In this document: positions 57,866-64,000 of the stretch, one piece after another
Layout of the letters: the number at the start of each line of letters is the position of its first letter
Numbering within the stretch: position 1 is the first letter of the stretch
NCBI GenBank assembly: GCA_016647705.1
Contig: CM028328.1
Coordinates: forward strand, 248,001-312,000
Source of the DNA: Eucommia ulmoides
Taxonomy: Eukaryota > Streptophyta > Magnoliopsida > Garryales > Eucommiaceae
Reading direction: 5' to 3'
Length of the DNA: 64,000 nucleotides
The notes under the pieces: model-generated
What the model was told of the DNA's origin: nothing
Databases searched by the model: none
The model's input: only the letters and a program-made list of their open reading frames with translations
Made by a program: the position numbers and the translations under genes

Positions 57866-58480
57866 ATGCTATCCAAATTCTCCTATTATTATTGATTGTG
57901 AATTCTACAACTTTGATATAAAAACTTAAATATTGATTGATTAATTATTATTTTTTGTGACACAGTGCAATATAAAAAGTCATCTACAAATTTAAAAATT
58001 CTGCCTAAACACCTTATGTACTACTGTAATTTTTTTTATAAGTCTAAAGTTACTGTATCACATAAAAGTCAAAATTCAATAATTTTTATGTTGTGCAGTG
58101 ATTTTGATTTTTTTACAGAATTATTGAATTTTTCGAAAAATTACGATTCTAAATAGATTGGATCAATAATGAATCGCAAAATTAAACATCTAGAAAAACA
58201 TTATTTTTTCATTAAATTGGTCTCACGGGCCTAAAAAAAACTAAACCAATTGAAAGAGCAACCACATAGTGGGCCTTCAAAATAAATGGGTCTTAATAGA
58301 ATTGATAAGCCTTTTAACACAAATACGGCCCGGGAAAAGCCCAAACACGATGAACCAGTGGAAAATTCTTCTGGAGAGGAACTGAAGCATCTAGGCTCAA
58401 TGATATGAACATGCTATGCTACAGGCTGCTACTCTCTCTCCTGCCCCCACCCCCTTCCTTCTCTCTCTATTTCTGAAACA
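57866..58480. other. PAT1 upstream region
   Basis: AT-rich until about 58,420, then CTCTCTCC-CCCACCCCC-TTCTCTCTC pyrimidine-rich DNA typical of a plant core promoter/leader. No separate gene. Confidence 0.5.
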
Positions 58481-58735
58481 ATGTCTGTAATCGTTATCTT
58501 ATAGATACTGTTCCGTTGTTTCCTACCCAAAATTTGTAGTTTTTCTCATCCACTATACATTTTCTTGCAATTTCACTATATCGATTTTCTTCCCCTGAAA
58601 CCCTAGGAATTTATGGTCAAGGTGTCATTACGCCTTCTCTATTGTTTGATTTAGTCATATGTGTCCTCTGTTTTATCTATGGTTTTGAGTTTCCGTGTCT
58701 TATTCGTTCTCTACACAAGAAAAGAAATTCTGTAG
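58481..58735 (+). promoter_or_regulatory. PAT1 leader with upstream ORFs or a leader intron
   Basis: Short ORFs start at 58,481 (7 codons), 58,613 (13), 58,659 (9) and 58,679 (18), all ending before the main ATG at 58,770. A telo-box-like AAACCCTAG lies at 58,598-58,606. Either these restrain translation, or a leader intron (possible donor at ATG-GTCAAGG 58,616, acceptor CTGTAG 58,735) removes most of them. Confidence 0.4.
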
Positions 58736-58769
58736 GGTTTTATTGTTTTTTAGTAGAATTTTTTATGAT

Positions 58770-61700
58770 ATGGAAGGATTTGAAGGCGAGAGTAGTAATT
58801 ATGGACCTCCCAGCCATCAGGATCTCTCTCAATTCGGTGCTAATCCAACAGGTATGTTTCGATTACTCAGCATGATCGCTTCCTTTGAACTTCGAATTCC
58901 CCTCCCTTCTTGCGTTTCGAGATCCGATGTTTGGTTAATTTTGAATAATGAGCTTCCTATTGTTGGTGCGATTGTTAATTTTACAGTCTTCTTGTTTTCC
59001 TTGGGCATGTTTCCGTTTCGAGTTTGTCCATCCGATTTTTTAAGGGAGGACAATTGAAAACGCAGAAGTTATTTTTTCTTTTTATTTACTAGTATTTTTT
59101 TAAAACCCAGATGAAAATTAATACGAGCTGAACAGATTCAACCAGTTTAAGTCTAATCCTTACCTCGGTTTTCTTTCTTAATTTTAACCTATCCTTTTCA
59201 ACAGCTCTTTTTTTTTTTTTTCTTTTCCCAATTGGTTTTTCGGCATCATTTTTCACTTGGTTAACCACTTGATCACTTTAGTTATTGGTCGTATTAAGTG
59301 TTCTATTTTTGTAGTTGCTATGAAATGTCATATGCGTTTGAATTGTCCTTACCCAATTGAGATTTAGTGGCATATGCTTAGATTTATTATCATTGCGAAA
59401 TAAGCTGATTATAATGCCATGCTTCATGTGATTTTTCTTTGCATAGATATACTTTGAATATCTGAATTAGATTTCAGACTTAAATGCCTCGCTAGCTTCA
59501 AGAGGAAGTTTGATTAGTTGATTGAAAATGAGTGCACGAATGCATGTTAATGATTTTATAGCTAGTCTTCAAATATTCTTTGACCCATGTGATTACCCAT
59601 ATGTATTTGTAAAAAGTTCACCTCTTATTCGTCATCTACATATGGACTTTCGCGCATAAACGTAATTTCATCATACAAGTTCAATGCCATCAAATCCTTT
59701 CTAATAGTTTCATCCCAAGTCTTCTTAGACCTACTTCTCCCGCTTGTACTCTCCTTCACTTGAATTAAATCGCCTTTTCTAATTGGTGCTTCTATGGGTC
59801 TTTTATGCACACTTCCAAACCATCGTAAGCGATTTTCTCTCATCTTCTCCTCAATGGGTGCCATTCTTAATTTCTCTTTAATAATTTCATTCTTAATTTT
59901 ATCCACTCTTGTCCTTCCACTCATCCACTTTAGCATCCTAATTTCTATCACACTAATGTTTTGAACATGCTTCGTGTTTACTTCCCAACAATTTGTACCA
60001 TACAGAATTGCATGTTTTATTGCAGTCTTATAGAATTTTCCTTCAACTTCAGTGCTATCGTATGATCAAATACCACCCTAACTGCTCTTTTTCACTTTAA
60101 CCATTATTTCTTCATTGTATGCGTAATATCCTCTTAGATTTCGCCATTGCTATAAATCATTGAGCATAACTATCTAAAATGGTCAACCATGATCTCCAAT
60201 TTTTAGCATATCATCATCTTTCCGAGCATTACTAAAATCACAATGCATGCAGTCTGCCTTCTTGCTACTAGTCTTCAAACCTTTAGATTCTCTCCATCTT
60301 TCTAACTTAACGTTAATACCTCTTCTAGTTTCATCAACTAGTACTATGTTATTTGCAAATAACATACTCCATGGTACCGCAACTTGAATATGTTTACTAA
60401 GCTCATCTATCACTAAAACAAAGATGTAATGACCTAAAGATGATGTTTGATGTAAACCGATGTTAAGTGGAAAGACATATGTATCACATTCTACTGTCTG
60501 AAAACTCGTGACTATGCCTTTGTAAATCTCCTTAATCACCTCAATATAAGCATTGGATTTCTACTTCCTTTCTAACACTCATCTCAATAATTATTTAGGT
60601 ACATGATCATAAGTCTTTTACAAGTCCACAAAAATGATGTTTTTAGTAAGTTATAGCCTAATTATCGTCCAAACTTATGATTTTTAATCAAGTATTTGAG
60701 TATATAAAATGCAACCAAGTGACTAACGTAGCTTAAATGTTGTTTTTATTGAGCTATTGTCTTGGTACGGTCTATGATTTCGATTTCTAATTGTGTACTT
60801 CCTTAACTCTGTAAAATACTATCAGGGGATGAAATTAATGAAAATTTTAGTGAGCTATGACCTTAACTTTAAGTGAACCATGGCCGTGTTATTGTACATG
60901 ATTTCCGTTGTCAATCAATTACTTGATTTACTCTATAGAATGAAATTATGATAAAAGCAACAAAAATAGTATTTTTAGTGTGCTGTAGTCTTTTTACTGG
61001 CCACATTTTGTATTTTTGATCAAGTACTTTGTTATTCTATAAAATGCAATTAAAGATTAAAGTACCAAAATATTGTTTCTAGTGACTAGTGAGTTGTAGC
61101 CATGATTTTGGTTTTTGATCAATTACTTCCTTAACAGTTAACTCTATAACTTGCGATTAAGGGATTGAAGTAGCAATAATGGTATTTTATGCAATTAAGG
61201 GATGTGCAATTTGGAATCAATTTTTTTGCAACTCACTAAACTCCAATGAAGGGATGAAAGTAGCGAAAATGGTGTTTGTATTAAGTTGTAACTTGTCATG
61301 ATTTCAATTTTTTATTCGAGTATTTCACTAACCGATTCAAATAAAATTATGGATGAAAATGATGTTTTTAGCCTTCAAAATGTCCACGATTTCTATTATT
61401 AATCAAGTAGTTCCTTAAATTTGTAAAATGCAATAAAGGGATAAAAGTAGAAAAAATGGTGTTTTTAGTGAGATATAGGTTTATTTTTTGTCCGCTTTGA
61501 TTTTTAATTAAGTACGTCCTTAAATCTATGATTGCAATTAATTGATAAAATTAGCATAACGGTTGTTTGTTGTAATTATAGATTTGTTATTGTTCTCAGT
61601 TTTGATTTTTAATGAAGAACTTTTTAACTCTATAAAATGCCATTAGTGAGTACTGAGTTGTAGCTTTGTTATTGTCCATGATTTCGATGTACGATTGAGG

Positions 61701-64000
61701 AATGAAAATAACAAAAATGACATCTTTAGTGATTTAATATCCTTGTTATTGTCCACGATTTCAATTTTTATCAAGTACTTAAGTCTTTATACTGCAATCA
61801 ATGGATTAAAATGGCGAAAATGGTGTTTCTAGTGAGTTATGACCTTGTTATTAGTCAAATACTTCGTTACCGCTGTAAAGTGCAGTTAGTGGAAAAAAAA
61901 TGTAGCAAAATTGGTGTTTTGAATGACCTATGTCTTCTTATTGTGTCCACGAGTTGATTTTTAACTAAGAAATTCCTCTCAATTAAATGCAATTAAGATA
62001 TAATGGGTAGCCAAAATGGTGTTTTTAGTGTGACATAGCCTATCCTAACTGCGTTTGGCAACGGAGTTCCGGTTTATTTTATAATTATATTCTTTTTACT
62101 GCAATATTTGCTTGATCTCATATCTTTACTTGCTTCAATTCATGTTCCTTGGTTGCTTGTTGACACATACGATCCTATTGCGCTTCTATTGGCCTTAATT
62201 TCACTTGTTTGAACCCCTTATATTTCCCCCCTTCAACTTCCCTTTCTTTTACTTAACCTATTCTGTGATGCAATAGGTACAGTATTTGATGCATCGCAGT
62301 ATGCATTTTTTGGCAATGAAGTTGTTGAAGAAGTTGAGTTGGGTGGATTAGATGAGGAGGATGATGTTCCAGCAGTTGGATTTGAGGAGGACGAGTATCA
62401 CTTAGATCAGGAAGAGGTGACAAGATTTGTGCCTAGCATATTGTTCTAGAATTCTTGTGCCCTTGTAGAGACTTGTGTTTTATGAACTTGATGTTGAACT
62501 TTCAAGTGTACGGATATTAACTTATGCAAGTGACTGGTTTGAATTGATTGCAGGATGAAGTTTTTGGGTCTTTGTCTGAAATTGATGATCTTGCCAGCAC
62601 GTTTTCGAAGGTTAGTTTTCCAATACTGATTTTTTTTTCTGCATAAATGCATGGAATATTTACTGGATTTGTAAAATCATGAAAATATTTTTCCCAACTT
62701 CGTGGACTTGGCTAGATGCATAATTCTTCTGCCATTCTGCTGAGATTAAGGATCAAATGTTTGGTTAGTTTGGTATTAACTAAAATTTCTTCTCAAATAT
62801 CTATGCAATGCGCCATTCACCTCAATTCATTCCACTTGATTGTGGACTGCATATTCTCCTATTTGTTATGCACCATAAATTAAACTGAATTAAATCTAAT
62901 TTCTTACAGGTGCATCTCCTCCTGCTCACACAGGATCTATAATTGCCTCAAAAGGTCCAATATATATACATTAGTGGATCTTCCCCCCGGACATATTTAC
63001 CTCTCATGAACAGCTAGTATTCACTAATCACCAATTAAATCTTGAGAGGGTAAATATGTACGAAAAGAAGTTTAAGAACTCTAAATGGAAACAATTGGGG
63101 GTAATTATGGTTAATCATCTGAAATTGCACTCACGTCTTCTTTCTAAATGGTATGTTGCTGTGTTTCTTTTGCTGTTGAATCTGATTTCACACACCATGC
63201 TACAAGAGATATGAATTATATTATATTGTGAAAAAAACAGGGGGTATGCTTGACATTATTCCAAGCCCAAGAGGTGGTAAATGATGTTTTCAGAAAAATC
63301 TAATATATATCCATCATTGTTATGCTTAATGTGTTAAGGTGTTGCCACATTCTCAGGTGAAGTATTTTTGCTTCTTTCCTTTATTTCAAGTTACTGATTC
63401 TTAAAGCCTATTTTCCATTTTCCCTCAACAGTTGAATAAGGTCATCAGTGGCCCGAGTAACACAGGAATCATTGGTGACAGGGGATCCAGAGAAAGTGAG
63501 TATGGCCATGGCATATCCGTTCTGTTCTTTTTGAATGGTCACAATTACTGTAACACTTGCATTTGCAGATTAAGAGAATATTAGAAGGCACTCATAATCA
63601 GAGTTGATAGAACTCAAAATAGTTATACAAAGACTCGAGGAAAGCGCAAGTTGAAACTAAAATCATTTTCAACATTTCCTGCTTCTTTTGATTTTCTTCA
63701 ATTGATCATCTTTCCATGTTTTACTATTCATAAGGACTCTAACCTAACTCTTCGTTACAATAAAGAAATTTATCTACAATCAAATACTACGATTTAGAAA
63801 TGTAAAGGGGCTGAAATAAGGAGAACTCTTGTTGAAATTACTGTTTTCCTAGATAAAATCTCTTGACAGCCATTTACTGCATTTAATTCCTTTGTACGGT
63901 TCATCTTCCAGGTTCATCTGCTGCTGAGTTGCCGCAGGACCAAGAATTTCCTAACTGGTTCGATCAGCACGTATTTGACGCTGAAGGTTCTCAAGATGAC
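58770..64000 (+). CDS. PAT1: PAT1 mRNA decapping activator, 5' part (runs off the window)
   Basis: Exons seen: 58770-58851, 62277-62416, 62554-62610, 63432-63495 and 63912-64000 (continues). The joined start is MEGFEGESSNYG, then QDLSQFGANPTGTVFDASQY, FFGNEVVEEVELGGLDEEDD, EVFGSLSEIDDLASTFSKLN and, at the edge, ELPQDQEFPNWFDQHVFD. These are the N-terminal signatures of plant PAT1 (Pat1/PatL1 family). PAT1 recruits the Lsm1-7 ring and DCP2 to deadenylated mRNAs in P-bodies; in Arabidopsis it is phosphorylated by MPK4 during immune signalling. About 150 codons of a protein of roughly 800 are visible, so the central Pro-rich and C-terminal alpha-superhelix parts lie beyond 64,000. Intron 1 is 3.4 kb and filled by repeats. 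Confidence 0.93.
59620..60545 (-). pseudogene. Dead LINE (RTE-like) reverse-transcriptase fragment in PAT1 intron 1
   Basis: On the minus strand 60,539-60,183 encodes a palm-like piece (IGLHQTSSLGHYIFVLVIDE, MLFANNIVLVDETRRG), where the catalytic F/Y-A-D-D box reads FANN. 59,951-59,625 encodes the C-terminal region EIRMLKWMSGRTRVDKIKNE with NRLRWFGSVHKRP. A gap with frame breaks separates them. The lost aspartates and frameshifts mean it is inactive. It lies antisense to PAT1. Confidence 0.85.
60620..62045. repeat. Degenerate tandem array (about 100-130 bp period) in PAT1 intron 1
   Basis: About a dozen units share the order: AAAATGGTGTTTTTAGTGAG, TTGTAGCC-TTGTTATTGTCC, ATGATTTCGATTTTTAAT, CAAGTACTTCCTTAA and CTCTATAAAATGCAATTAAG. 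Starts of TTTxTAGTG blocks lie near 60,640, 60,855, 60,970, 61,085, 61,265, 61,360, 61,460, 61,655, 61,715, 61,820, 61,905 and 62,015. Divergence is high, so the array is old. Confidence 0.8.

Overview
This window is nuclear DNA from a eudicot plant. The evidence is interrupted genes with canonical GT-AG introns, plant-only families (2-oxoglutarate dioxygenase of coumarin metabolism, NAC factor, PORR protein, BOI-type RING ligase), an AT-rich background, a eukaryotic tRNA gene with internal promoter, and dense small plant transposons (MITEs, Au-type SINEs, a TRIM, LINE remnants). The species cannot be fixed from the sequence. There is no bacterial operon, phage, CRISPR array or organellar genome segment.

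Layout. At 2.7-3.9 kb (+) lies a three-exon dioxygenase best matching scopoletin 8-hydroxylase (fraxetin synthesis). At 5.3-10.6 kb (+) lies a complete 22-exon molybdenum cofactor sulfurase (ABA3), with a tRNA-Glu(CTC) gene 400 bp downstream. From 11.1 to 17.4 kb there are only repeats. A JUNGBRUNNEN1-like NAC gene occupies 17.4-19.2 kb (+). A second repeat-rich stretch follows, then elongation factor 2 (24.6-27.8 kb, +) and the HORMA protein REV7/MAD2B (28.65-30.07 kb, +). From 29.8 to about 36.2 kb there is a segmental tandem duplication. Each copy carries a minus-strand 324-aa multi-pass membrane protein gene; the second copy also carries a broken REV7 last exon. Between the two genes lies a separate 1,066-bp tandem duplication. 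A decayed Ty3-type retroelement fragment (37.9-39.0 kb, -) directly abuts an intronless PORR gene (39.04-40.27 kb, +).

From 40.3 to 49.5 kb I see no gene, only repeats. A BOI-like RING E3 ligase gene runs 49.5-50.7 kb (-); its 56-nt first coding exon is easily missed. After another 5 kb of repeats comes eL27 (56.07-56.48 kb, -). The 5' part of a PAT1 mRNA-decay factor gene starts at 58.77 kb and runs off the right edge. Its 3.4-kb first intron holds a dead LINE and a degenerate tandem-repeat array.

The genes do not form a pathway cluster. They are independent loci: iron and coumarin metabolism, ABA/Moco metabolism, stress transcription, translation (EF2, eL27), DNA damage tolerance, organelle RNA processing, ubiquitin signalling and mRNA decay. 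I found no convincing new biological system. The most notable structures are the REV7/membrane-protein duplication, a family of TTA-flanked MITEs (one nested in an older repeat with its empty site visible elsewhere in the window), a SINE insertion with a perfect 20-bp target duplication just after the NAC stop codon, and the PAT1 intronic array.
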